Shown here in pieces: positions 1 through 8,003 of a stretch of DNA of 64,000 nucleotides. How positions within the stretch are numbered: position 1 is the stretch's first letter; each line of letters starts with the position of its first letter. The notes under the pieces were generated by a model. It had not been told where the DNA came from. It did not search any database and saw nothing but the letters and a program-made list of their open reading frames with translations. Both the position numbers and the translations under genes were made by a program. This DNA comes from Brevibacillus centrosporus (GTDB lineage Bacteria > Bacillota > Bacilli > Brevibacillales > Brevibacillaceae), in assembly GCF_003710815.1 (NCBI RefSeq), contig NZ_RHHP01000045.1, positions 38,640 to 102,639 on the forward strand, read 5' to 3'.

Positions 1-1089
1 CTGCTTGATCTGTTCGTAAATCTCTTTTTGGAGCTCGGCATCAATAGTAAGCTTCACGGTCTCCCCGTTTTTTGCGGGCTTTTCCCCAATGAGCTTTTTC
101 TCGATTCCTTCTGCATTCAAAATCGAGATTCGCCCACCTACAGACCCTCTCAAACGCTCCTCATAGATTTGCTCCAGCCCTACCTTGCCGATTCGGTCAG
201 AGGATATATAGCCTTGTTCTTTTCGTTTCTCTAGTTCCTCGGCACTGATCGCGCCTGTATAGCCGATCAGATGTGCCATTGCTTCCTTGTATGGGTAGTA
301 CCTCACTTGCTTCTTTCTGAGGACAATCCCTTTGGTGTCCGGCAGCTGAAAGAGTCGTGTATCGTCCTGCACCAGTGTCGCAATCCGGATAAAGGTACTC
401 TTCGCGGCAGAGCTTCCCTTCAAAAAGTCAGCTAATTCTTCTGAGGAAAGCTGCAGGATGTCGCCTACCTGACTTTGACCGGCTTGTGGCAGCTCGCTCC
501 ATTCGCTAGGATCTACGCCTACTTCCACAACGACGCGATTGGTTGCCAGTGGTCGACCTGCACGATCCACGATTTCACCGCGCTTGGGTGCCACCGTAGA
601 AGCTCGCACTTTGTCTCCATTCTGCATGTCCGGCAGCAGGAAAGACGGATTCCACATGACGTACCAGCCTTCCTCACTGTTTTGCTGCTCCTTCACCAAG
701 GTCGCTTTCCCTGTGAAGGCGATTGGGTCTACAAATGTCTCCATGCTGAAACGATAGTGCAGCTTGATGGTCCCATCATCATCTGGCTCTAGTGGACCGT
801 TGTACAAGGGCTCAACCGTGACGTGACTCGCCTCGATCCCCTCATAAATATTTTGATAGCGCAAGATAAACTGCTCTTTTGTCATTTGCTGTTTGGTCTT
901 TGCCGAAAGCTGTTCGTACATCTCCGCAAACTCTCCGTTTTGCCAGTGAGCGGTGTACGCAGAAAACATCTCTTTTGCCTTTTCTCCCTCTCGCTGGGGG
1001 CTGTCCTGCCACAGGCTCCAATAGACTACGCCAAATCCCGCCAAGACGACCACGAAGACCGTCCAAAACCATATCCATGTCTTTCGCAC
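1..1089 (-). CDS. Class B penicillin-binding protein, PBP3/MecA-like (5' part, runs off the window)
   Basis: This is the N-terminal 363 codons of a cell-wall transpeptidase. One membrane anchor lies at about residues 4-23. An NTF2-like MecA_N-type domain follows at about 30-150. A PBP dimer domain begins near residue 165, where the motif KRGEIVDRAGRPLA marks class B PBPs. The catalytic SxxK serine would lie beyond position 1 and cannot be checked. The GTG start at 1089 is preceded by GGGAAGGGAG at good spacing; an in-frame ATG at 1110 lacks a spaced Shine-Dalgarno. By family it cross-links peptidoglycan outside the membrane. The NTF2-like N-terminal domain is the one found in PBP2a/MecA and B. 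subtilis PBP3, so low beta-lactam affinity is possible but not shown. Confidence 0.85.
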   Translation of the reverse strand, partial: MRKTWIWFWTVFVVVLAGFGVVYWSLWQDSPQREGEKAKEMFSAYTAHWQNGEFAEMYEQLSAKTKQQMTKEQFILRYQNIYEGIEASHVTVEPLYNGPLEPDDDGTIKLHYRFSMETFVDPIAFTGKATLVKEQQNSEEGWYVMWNPSFLLPDMQNGDKVRASTVAPKRGEIVDRAGRPLATNRVVVEVGVDPSEWSELPQAGQSQVGDILQLSSEELADFLKGSSAAKSTFIRIATLVQDDTRLFQLPDTKGIVLRKKQVRYYPYKEAMAHLIGYTGAISAEELEKRKEQGYISSDRIGKVGLEQIYEERLRGSVGGRISILNAEGIEKKLIGEKPAKNGETVKLTIDAELQKEIYEQIKQ

Positions 1090-1231
1090 CAGGATCTTCT
1101 CCCTTCCCATTCCCCAAGATAATATAGAGGCATTGGAAAATATATGGAGAAATCCTCATGCACCCATAAAAGCAGGATCACAGAGATATGATATGATGTT
1201 GAATATTCAGATTATAAAGGGCGCTTGGAGG

Positions 1232-1345
1232 AAGATAGTTTTGGGCCAGGACATTCAGGGTATTTTGCAATCGCTGGCTGCCTTGCTCACCTCGCATGGC
1301 GTGCTGATCGTGCAAACGCTGCATCCTTTTTCCGCTATGCTTCCA
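1232..1345 (+). pseudogene. Remnant of a SAM-dependent methyltransferase gene
   Basis: In the frame of an open stretch at 1133-1426, about 37 residues (LGQDIQGILQSLAALLTSHG, then VLIVQTLHPF) resemble motifs V-VI of class I methyltransferases, where a helix is followed by a GGxLIVQTLHP strand. No SAM-binding glycine motif precedes it and nothing matching follows. The rest of 1090-1395 holds no other gene that I can support. I read this as a decayed fragment; chance similarity is possible. Confidence 0.4.
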
Positions 1346-1379
1346 GAGAATAAGGGCTCGTTCGTTCTGCTACGCACGA

Positions 1380-1409
1380 AAAAGGAGGCTCATCCTCAGC
1401 CTCCTTCTT
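1380..1409 (-). terminator. Intrinsic terminator overlapping the end of the FHA gene
   Basis: On the minus strand AAGGAGGCT pairs with AGCCTCCTT around a short loop and is followed by TTTTT. The stem overlaps the TGA stop of the FHA/winged-helix gene. Confidence 0.7.
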
Positions 1410-2094
1410 CCATTTCCCACATATAACCGTAGCGAGGAATGGTCGTGACGTTTTCGCCGTAACGCCCCAATCGCTTGCGGAGCCGGTAGACCAGCGCATT
1501 GATTTCAGCCTTGCCCACATCGGGAATCGTTTTGTCCGAGCCCGCCAATCTTTCCGGCCAGATCAGCACCATGATTTCCTCGTAGCTTACTGCCTGATTG
1601 GCCCTTTGGTACAAAAGCATCAACAGATCCATATCTTTTCCTGTCAGATGAAGCCGTTTTCCATCCAGACGAATTTCCCGTCGCTCCAGATTAATCAGCA
1701 GCCCCGGCAATTCGGATGCCGCTTGCATCATGGGCAACGACAGCTCGCGAGTCGCATCCAATTCGCTTCCTTCCGCGAAAAAGGTCAGCTCAACAGCTCC
1801 CTTCGCCAGACTGATATGATCCCCATGCCGCAGCAGCTGCGGCGTATCGTAAACGTCCACTCCATTGACTTGTGTACCATGCTTGCTTTGCAAATCCGTA
1901 ATGGCGTACAGCTCACCCATCTTTTGCAACAAGGCATGCTTTCGGGATACGTACAAGCTGGAGAAAGCGATGTCTGGCTGAAATTGCGTCCCGCGGCGTC
2001 CAATCGTGTAAGCGTCCTTGGACAAGAACTTTCGCTTGTGCAGCTGGTCAGGATCGCCTTTTTTAATCAGTATATAGGCACTGTCGTCCAACAA
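1396..2094 (-). CDS. FHA-domain protein with C-terminal OmpR-type winged helix
   Basis: A 232-residue protein. An FHA phosphothreonine-binding domain occupies about residues 28-97, with YTIGRRG, the SRKHA motif near 50-54 and a KHGTQVNG segment. A Trans_reg_C (OmpR-type) winged helix spans about 135-230, ending in RLRKRLG...TIPRYGYMWEM. FHA plus winged helix without a receiver domain suggests a DNA-binding regulator that reads Ser/Thr phosphorylation; targets are unknown. The start is TTG at 2094, chosen because GAGGTG lies 7 bases upstream. It is monocistronic, with its own terminator over its stop codon. Confidence 0.8.
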   Translation of the reverse strand: MLDDSAYILIKKGDPDQLHKRKFLSKDAYTIGRRGTQFQPDIAFSSLYVSRKHALLQKMGELYAITDLQSKHGTQVNGVDVYDTPQLLRHGDHISLAKGAVELTFFAEGSELDATRELSLPMMQAASELPGLLINLERREIRLDGKRLHLTGKDMDLLMLLYQRANQAVSYEEIMVLIWPERLAGSDKTIPDVGKAEINALVYRLRKRLGRYGENVTTIPRYGYMWEMEEGG

Positions 2095-2233
2095 CGTGCA
2101 TCACCTCAAAAAACGAGTTGGCAAACTTACATTCTCTTATTTATATACCTCTACCGCCAGATTTGTCTATTCTATCATAATCACCTGGTAGGATTGTAGG
2201 TTTGCCAGTTCTCCTGAGCAACAAGCCTTTTCC

Positions 2234-2273
2234 ATGCAAAAACTCCCGTCGATGACAGGCACCGCGGGAGCTT
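2234..2273 (-). terminator. Intrinsic terminator after the hydrolase gene
   Basis: On the minus strand AGCTCCCG...CGGGAGTTTTTG forms a six-base-pair stem followed by a T run, just past the alpha/beta hydrolase stop. Confidence 0.65.
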
Positions 2274-2289
2274 TGAAACTTTCCTTATC

Positions 2290-3174
2290 CTACACGATTC
2301 TTCTTTGAACAAAATCCAGCACCGTCGCTACATAGTGGGCATGCTCGTCTTTGATGACGCTATGACTGCTGTTCTCAAAGATGACCAGTTCGCTTTCCGG
2401 TATCAGACTTGCGATTTCCTCCGAGTCCTCCACAGGGGTAATCCAGTCGTGTCTAGCCCCCATGACGAGTGTTGGCACGTGAATGGTAGAGAGCTTGTCG
2501 CGCTGATCAAAGGTCTTTAGGAATCCGCCGAACCCTTCATTCAATGCCTCGAAGCAGCGGTTGGAACGCGCACGTGCATCCATCGCCGCTTTTCTCTCCT
2601 CTTCACTCGGATCAGCGTTGTGTGTCACCGAGTACATCGGCGCCATCAATTCATAAAACTTGGAAAGCTGCTCCTGAGACGAAAATGCCCCCTCCCACAA
2701 TACCTGGGCGATTGCTTTCATCTCTTCTGTGCCCTTCTGCTCCACTATTTTTTGGGCCTTATGCAAAAACTCGTAGCTGGGCGAGGTCGTCAAAAGCAGC
2801 AGCCCTGCCACATTGTCCGGGTAGCGCAAAGCATATGTCTGGGCAACCATCCCCCCATAGGAATGTCCATGCAGGATGATTTTGTCCAATCCCAGATGCT
2901 TGCGCAGTGCTTCAATATCCTCCACGTTGTTTTCGAGTGAGTACGACTCCTGCGGTCCTTTTGCAGAACGTCCGCTCCCCCGGTTGTCGATATAAATGAG
3001 CTGCATCTTTTCCGCCAGCGGAGTCAAGCCTGGCTTGTAGCCCGTGTGATCCCCTCCCGGCCCCCCGTGAAGGACAAAGCACACCGGTTTCTGGCGCAAG
3101 ACCGGCCCATCCGGTACCCATCCCATTCCTTCTACATCAAAGAAAATTCGCGTTCCGTTGATATTTGCATACAT
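2290..3174 (-). CDS. Alpha/beta hydrolase, proline iminopeptidase-like (peptidase family S33)
   Basis: 294 residues. HGGPGG at 36-41 is the oxyanion-hole motif typical of prolyl aminopeptidases. GHSYGG carries the nucleophile Ser105; Asp243 (ARHDWITP) and His271 (SSHSV) complete the triad. By family it removes an N-terminal residue, often proline, from small peptides in the cytoplasm. It is the last gene of the transcript that carries two peptide-importer ATPases, which fits processing of imported peptides. The start has GAGGAG about 9 bases upstream. The exact substrate cannot be read from sequence. Confidence 0.85.
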   Translation of the reverse strand: MYANINGTRIFFDVEGMGWVPDGPVLRQKPVCFVLHGGPGGDHTGYKPGLTPLAEKMQLIYIDNRGSGRSAKGPQESYSLENNVEDIEALRKHLGLDKIILHGHSYGGMVAQTYALRYPDNVAGLLLLTTSPSYEFLHKAQKIVEQKGTEEMKAIAQVLWEGAFSSQEQLSKFYELMAPMYSVTHNADPSEEERKAAMDARARSNRCFEALNEGFGGFLKTFDQRDKLSTIHVPTLVMGARHDWITPVEDSEEIASLIPESELVIFENSSHSVIKDEHAHYVATVLDFVQRRIV

Positions 3175-3194
3175 GCGCTACATCTCCTCGCTTC

Positions 3195-4154
3195 TTATGA
3201 GTACAGATGGCATTTGACCATTTGTCCGAGTACGTATGTTTCCTTCGGTACTTCTGTCCTGCAAATATCCATGCACGATTGACAGCGGGGATGAAAGCGG
3301 CATCCCTTTGGCGGGCTCGCAGGAGAAGGCAGATCTCCCTGCAAAATGATGCGTTCTTTCTGTTCATCCGGGTCCGAGATCGGGATGGCGGAAATCAGCG
3401 CTTTCGTATACGGATGAAGTGGATTTTGGAACAGCTCTGCCTTGCTCCCAAGCTCGACAATCTCTCCCAAATACATCACGGCCACCCTGTCCGATATGTG
3501 CTCAACTACTCCCAAATCGTGGGATATGAAAATATACGTCATGCCGAACTGTTCCTGAAGGTCCTGCAGAAGATTCAAAATTTGTGACTGAATGGACACG
3601 TCCAGAGCTGACACAGGTTCGTCCGCCACAATCAGCTGGGGACGCAGCATCAGCGCTCTAGCGATTCCGATCCGCTGCCGCTGTCCCCCTGAAAATTGAT
3701 GGGGATAGCGATCCAAATGGGATGGGTTCAAGCCTACGATATGTATCGTCTCTTCAATTAATGCTGCCCGCCGCGTCTTCGGGACCTTTTGCGCGATCAG
3801 CGGCTCCTCCAGGATACGGCGAATCGTCAGCTTGGGATTTAACGTAGCAAAAGGGTCTTGGAACACCATCTGCAGCTGGCTCCGCATCGCCCGCATTTCT
3901 TTTCCCGCCAGCTTCGTCAAATCTTTTCCCCGATACCAGATTTCACCTGACGTTGGCTCCAGCAATCTCAGCAGGCAGCGGCCCGTCGTCGATTTTCCGC
4001 AGCCCGATTCCCCCACAATACTCAACGTCTCTCCCTCATGAACAGTCAGATTGATTCCATTTACTGCCTGTACATATTCCGTCGGTTGAAACCAGCCGCT
4101 TTTTGCAGCGAAATGCTTTTTCAATCCTTTTACTTCCAGAATCGGTTTCGTCAC
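3195..4154 (-). CDS. Oligopeptide ABC transporter ATP-binding protein, OppF/AppF-like
   Basis: 319 residues with Walker A GESGCGKST, signature FSGGQRQRIGIARAL and Walker B LIVADEPVSALD, followed by the oligopeptide C-terminal extension. That extension holds a Cys cluster (CRFHPRCQSCMDIC), as in OppD/OppF proteins. It powers peptide uptake together with its OppD-type partner. Its ATG overlaps the stop of the preceding ATPase gene by four bases (ATGA), implying translational coupling. Confidence 0.93.
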   Translation of the reverse strand: MTKPILEVKGLKKHFAAKSGWFQPTEYVQAVNGINLTVHEGETLSIVGESGCGKSTTGRCLLRLLEPTSGEIWYRGKDLTKLAGKEMRAMRSQLQMVFQDPFATLNPKLTIRRILEEPLIAQKVPKTRRAALIEETIHIVGLNPSHLDRYPHQFSGGQRQRIGIARALMLRPQLIVADEPVSALDVSIQSQILNLLQDLQEQFGMTYIFISHDLGVVEHISDRVAVMYLGEIVELGSKAELFQNPLHPYTKALISAIPISDPDEQKERIILQGDLPSPASPPKGCRFHPRCQSCMDICRTEVPKETYVLGQMVKCHLYS

Positions 4155-5155
4155 GGGATGCTCCTCCCCTCTGCCGGCACAAGGTCATCATGCAGCCAGC
4201 ATCTGCAAAAAGAACCATCCTGCAAGGTAGAAAGGGCAGGACTCTCTTCGTGGCAGATTGGCATCGCCTCCGTGCATCTTGCAGCAAAACGACATCCCGT
4301 CGGCCATTCACCCGGTGAAGGGACATTTCCCGAGATGGCATACAGCCGTTTTTCTCCCCGAGAGTGATGGGGTACTGAACGGATCAGTCCTTTGGTGTAG
4401 GGATGCTTTGGATGGCGCAGCAGCGTTCGGACATCCGCCGACTCGATGACTTGACCTGCGTACATGACCAGCACGCGATCGCACATTTCCGCGATTACGC
4501 CAAGGTCATGGGTAATCAGCATCACAGACATCCCTGTTTCCTTGCGCATCTCACGGATCAGCCCCAGCATCTGGGCCTGAATCGTCACGTCGAGGGCCGT
4601 CGTAGGTTCATCGGCGATAAGAAGCTGAGGACGGCAAGCCATCGCCATGGCGATCATGACACGCTGCCTCATTCCGCCAGATAAACGGTGCGGGTACTCG
4701 CCGTAAATCTCTTGGGCGCGTGGAATTCCCACTTGGGCAATCAGCTCAATGACACGACGCTTTCGCTCCTCTTGTCCGAGAGAGGTATGCAGCTTCAGCA
4801 CTTCTCCGATTTGTCTGCCGATGGTCAGCACCGGATTGAGAGAAGTCATCGGTTCCTGAAAAATCATCGCCAGCCGATTGCCGCGAATCGTCCGCATCTC
4901 TTTCTCTTCCAACTCCAAAATATCTTTTCCTTCAAACAGGACACTGCCTGCGACCACTTTACCGCTTTTGCCCAAAAGCCTCATGATCGACAAGGAGGTG
5001 ACGCTTTTCCCACAGCCAGACTCCCCAACAATGCCCAGCGTCTCACCTTTTTGCACCGAAAAGTCCACCTGATCCACGACTGTAACCGCTTTTTTGCGGG
5101 CGGAAAATTGGGTGGTCAAGCCCTTTACCTCCAGTACGGGCGGTTGGCGTTTCAT
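4151..5155 (-). CDS. Oligopeptide ABC transporter ATP-binding protein, OppD/AppD-like
   Basis: 334 residues with Walker A GESGCGKS, signature LSGGMRQRVMIAMAMA and Walker B LLIADEPTTALDVT, plus the C-terminal oligopeptide extension (CRFAARCTEAMPIC). It is first in the unit oppD-oppF-hydrolase and is divergent from the lysR gene across 93 bases. GGAGGTG precedes the ATG. The matching permeases and binding protein lie on the other side of lysR in the same orientation. Confidence 0.93.
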   Translation of the reverse strand: MKRQPPVLEVKGLTTQFSARKKAVTVVDQVDFSVQKGETLGIVGESGCGKSVTSLSIMRLLGKSGKVVAGSVLFEGKDILELEEKEMRTIRGNRLAMIFQEPMTSLNPVLTIGRQIGEVLKLHTSLGQEERKRRVIELIAQVGIPRAQEIYGEYPHRLSGGMRQRVMIAMAMACRPQLLIADEPTTALDVTIQAQMLGLIREMRKETGMSVMLITHDLGVIAEMCDRVLVMYAGQVIESADVRTLLRHPKHPYTKGLIRSVPHHSRGEKRLYAISGNVPSPGEWPTGCRFAARCTEAMPICHEESPALSTLQDGSFCRCWLHDDLVPAEGRSIP

Positions 5156-5206
5156 TTGGCACCTCCAATCCGCAAGTTCGCTTGCTTTTTTGTGTTATAC
5201 TTCTGC

Positions 5207-5231
5207 TCATATCAATAAGTAGTAATATTCT
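5207..5231. promoter_or_regulatory. Candidate LysR operator in the oppD/lysR divergent region
   Basis: The stretch CATATCAATAAGTAGTAATA is an imperfect dyad with ATAT ends and contains a T-N11-A core, the usual LysR-type box. It lies between the divergent starts, where an autoregulated LysR protein would bind. This is inference from position and weak symmetry only. Confidence 0.3.
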
Positions 5232-5248
5232 GAAAGGTTGTGGTTGCG

Positions 5249-6157
5249 ATGAATCTCGATAATATTGAGGCGTTCTTGTATGCGTTTCAGCTCGGTAGCT
5301 TCAACAAGGCAGCAGAAGCGCTCTACTTGACTCAGCCGTCTATCACCGCCAGAATTCAGTCCCTGGAGAGAGAATTGGAAGGCCCTCTCTTTCACCGCGA
5401 CGGCAAGCAGATCGCTTTGACAGAGCGTGGCAAGCAATTTCTACCGTACGCGCAAAAAATTTTGCATGCCTATCAAGAGATTTCCTCTACGCTGCGCGAG
5501 AAGCCTTTGGCGGAAAAAAGCCTGACCATCGGCTGCACCCTGCTGATGTCTACGCATATTCTCCCGGAAATTCTCCCGATCTATCGCAGGAAATACCCAG
5601 GAGTCAACATCCGGATTCTCGTTGGGTCCTCCGACTATATCATGGACAAGGTATTGAAGAAGGAGGCCGACTTTGGACTGGTACGGACGGTGTCGCATCC
5701 CCTGATCGAATCGTTTCACTTGCACACCGATACACTCCATCTGGTCGTGCCGCCGCATCATCCGTTTCGGGAGATACCTCCCTCAAAGCTGACCTGGGAC
5801 AAGGTGGGCAAAGAACCGCACATTCTTCTCGCTCACGGCACGATAGAGTGGCTCTTGGTCCAGCGCCACTATCATCGAAACCAGATCAATCCCCATATCA
5901 TGATGGAAGTAGACAATTTTGAAGCAGCGAAAAAAATGGTCATGCGCGGAGTCGGCATCAGCTTTTTACCGGAGCTCTGTATAGCGGAGGAGCTGTCCAA
6001 CAACCTTCTCTATGAAATTTCGCCACAGCCAAGTGCTCAGCTCACGCGCAAGATTGATATCATCTTTTTACGAGATGGCAATCGCGATCTGGTCGAATTT
6101 TTCATCCATGCCGTCAAGGCTTTGGAACGGAAAACACTCCTCGCCAAAACGTTCTAA
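5249..6157 (+). CDS. LysR-family transcriptional regulator
   Basis: 302 residues from the ATG at 5249; a GTG nine bases earlier is too close to the AAAGG sequence. The N-terminal winged helix (NIEAFLYAFQLGSFNKAAEA, then LYLTQPSITARI) is followed by a LysR substrate-binding domain. The gene lies between the two halves of a peptide importer, divergent from oppD. Its stop codon overlaps the stop of the convergent permease gene by a few bases. Location suggests it senses a peptide, amino acid or related metabolite and controls the importer; this is inferred. Confidence 0.88.
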   Translation: MNLDNIEAFLYAFQLGSFNKAAEALYLTQPSITARIQSLERELEGPLFHRDGKQIALTERGKQFLPYAQKILHAYQEISSTLREKPLAEKSLTIGCTLLMSTHILPEILPIYRRKYPGVNIRILVGSSDYIMDKVLKKEADFGLVRTVSHPLIESFHLHTDTLHLVVPPHHPFREIPPSKLTWDKVGKEPHILLAHGTIEWLLVQRHYHRNQINPHIMMEVDNFEAAKKMVMRGVGISFLPELCIAEELSNNLLYEISPQPSAQLTRKIDIIFLRDGNRDLVEFFIHAVKALERKTLLAKTF

Positions 6158-7068
6158 GCTGATTTCGGGTCAAAGATATCGCGCAAGGCATCTCCTAAAA
6201 TATTTACCGTAAACACAACGATCGTGATCGAAATTCCTGGAAAGGTCGCCAGCCACCAGGCATCGTGAATATATTCCTTGCCTTCGCTGAGCATCGTTCC
6301 CCATTCAGGAGTTGGCGGCTGTGCACCCAGACCGATAAAGCTTAGAGCGGCTGTATCCAGGATCGCGATGCCAATCTGCAGCGTGGTGTACACGAGCAAA
6401 GGACTCATGATATTCGGCATGATCTGAAAGAGCAAGATGCGAGCATGAGAGGTTCCCACTGCTCGGCTCGCCTCCACATATCCCGAGGATTTGACTGACA
6501 AGGTGGCACCTCGCGTCAGCCTGGCGTACTTGGGAATCCCCGCGATCCCTACTGCAATCATCGCATTCGTCAAGCTCGGACCGAGGATTGCCACAATCGC
6601 CATTGCCATGATGATGTTCGGGATGGCGAGCAAAATATCCATGATTCGCATCAAGACCTGGTCGACGATGCCGCCGACGAAGCCACTCGTCACGCCGATA
6701 AAGGTCCCGGTAATAAAGGTGATGGATACGGCCATGACGGCCACCATCAGCGTGACCCTTGCTCCGTGCAGAAGTCTGGATAAAACATCTCTGCCAATGG
6801 AATCCGTCCCCAGCATATGCTCTGCCGAAGGTCCTGTAAGCAAGTCCTCATAGAACGGTTGGGTCGGGTCGTGCGGAGCGAGCCACGGCCCGGCTATTCC
6901 TACAGCGATCACCACCAGCAGGATTCCTAAGCTGTATCGGGCCTTCGGATTGCGCCACAGCTTTTCCAGAAAGCTGTCCTCCCGAATCCACGTCATCCTG
7001 CTGGTTCCTTTTTGCGAAGGGACCGGCGGAGGGGCTGGCAGAACTGGATTGGCTTGATTCATGGTCAT
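6154..7068 (-). CDS. Oligopeptide ABC transporter permease, OppC/DppC-like
   Basis: 304 residues. A cytoplasmic N-terminus is followed by a first helix near 45-65 and an OppC_N-type segment. The BPD_transp_1 domain contains the EAA loop (EASRAVGTSHARILLFQIMP) that docks to the ATPase. It ends in FTVNILGDALRDIFDPK, typical of the family. The ATG overlaps the stop of the upstream permease gene (ATGA), indicating coupling. Its end overlaps the convergent lysR stop, so the two transcripts must collide or terminate within coding sequence. Confidence 0.92.
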   Translation of the reverse strand: MTMNQANPVLPAPPPVPSQKGTSRMTWIREDSFLEKLWRNPKARYSLGILLVVIAVGIAGPWLAPHDPTQPFYEDLLTGPSAEHMLGTDSIGRDVLSRLLHGARVTLMVAVMAVSITFITGTFIGVTSGFVGGIVDQVLMRIMDILLAIPNIIMAMAIVAILGPSLTNAMIAVGIAGIPKYARLTRGATLSVKSSGYVEASRAVGTSHARILLFQIMPNIMSPLLVYTTLQIGIAILDTAALSFIGLGAQPPTPEWGTMLSEGKEYIHDAWWLATFPGISITIVVFTVNILGDALRDIFDPKSA

Positions 7069-8003
7069 GTTCCCTCCTTGAGCTTTCCGACCTCGATCCG
7101 CGGATCAATGACGCTGTATAAAACGTCGACCAACACGTTGATCAGGACAAAAATCACCCCGATGAACAAAATGATTCCTTGGACGAGGGGAAAATCACGC
7201 GACGCAATGGCACTGATCGCCAGCGACCCAAGTCCAGGCCAGTCAAATACCCGCTCAATGATGACGGTACCTCCCAAGAGCGAAGCAATCTGCAAGCCCA
7301 CGATCGTCACAACTGGAATCATGGCATTGCGAAAAGCGTGAACGAACAGTACCGCACTCTCCCCCAGCCCTTTTGCTCTCGCCGTACGAATGTAATCAAA
7401 CGTGAGCACTTCTACCATTCCGGCTCTCGTCAATCTACTGATCACCGTAGAAGCCAATACACCGAGCGTAACTGCTGGTAAAACAAGATCCATGAAGCCA
7501 GTTCCGCCTGCAATGGGGAACCACCCTAGCTTCACGGTAAAAAACATGATCAATAAAATTCCCAACCAAAAGCTAGGGATAGAAACTCCGAGCGTAGCCA
7601 GGCTCATCGCAGAAAAATCGAGCAGGGTGTCTTTAAATCTGGCCGCGAGAATACCCATCGTAATGCCGATGAATATCGCGATCAGCATCCCGCTCGCTGC
7701 CAGCTTGACGGTGGCGGGAAAGCGCTCTATGATTTCCGTCAGGACGGGGCGTCCTGTCTTGAAGGACGTCCCCAAATCCCCTTGGACTACATGAGAAAGG
7801 TATTGAAAATACTGCGTCAACAGCGGCTGATTCAATCCTAGCTGCTCTCGGAGGGCTTGAACCTGCTCCGCCGTCGCATTTTCCCCCAGCATGATGCGAA
7901 TCGGATCACCCGGGATCAAATGGATCAAGGCAAAGGAAAAGATCGAGATCCCCAAAAGCACAATCAATCCGGAGCCCAAGCGCTGTAATAGAAACTGTTT
8001 CAT
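7065..8003 (-). CDS. Oligopeptide ABC transporter permease, OppB/DppB-like
   Basis: 312 residues with about six membrane helices. The N-terminus (QRLGSGLIVLLGISIFSFAL) and the GDPIRIMLGENAT periplasmic-loop motif are typical of DppB/OppB. The EAA loop is YIRTARAKGLGESAVLFVHA. It forms the channel with the OppC-type partner. The start overlaps the end of the binding-protein gene, so the two are one transcript. Confidence 0.93.
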   Translation of the reverse strand: MKQFLLQRLGSGLIVLLGISIFSFALIHLIPGDPIRIMLGENATAEQVQALREQLGLNQPLLTQYFQYLSHVVQGDLGTSFKTGRPVLTEIIERFPATVKLAASGMLIAIFIGITMGILAARFKDTLLDFSAMSLATLGVSIPSFWLGILLIMFFTVKLGWFPIAGGTGFMDLVLPAVTLGVLASTVISRLTRAGMVEVLTFDYIRTARAKGLGESAVLFVHAFRNAMIPVVTIVGLQIASLLGGTVIIERVFDWPGLGSLAISAIASRDFPLVQGIILFIGVIFVLINVLVDVLYSVIDPRIEVGKLKEGT

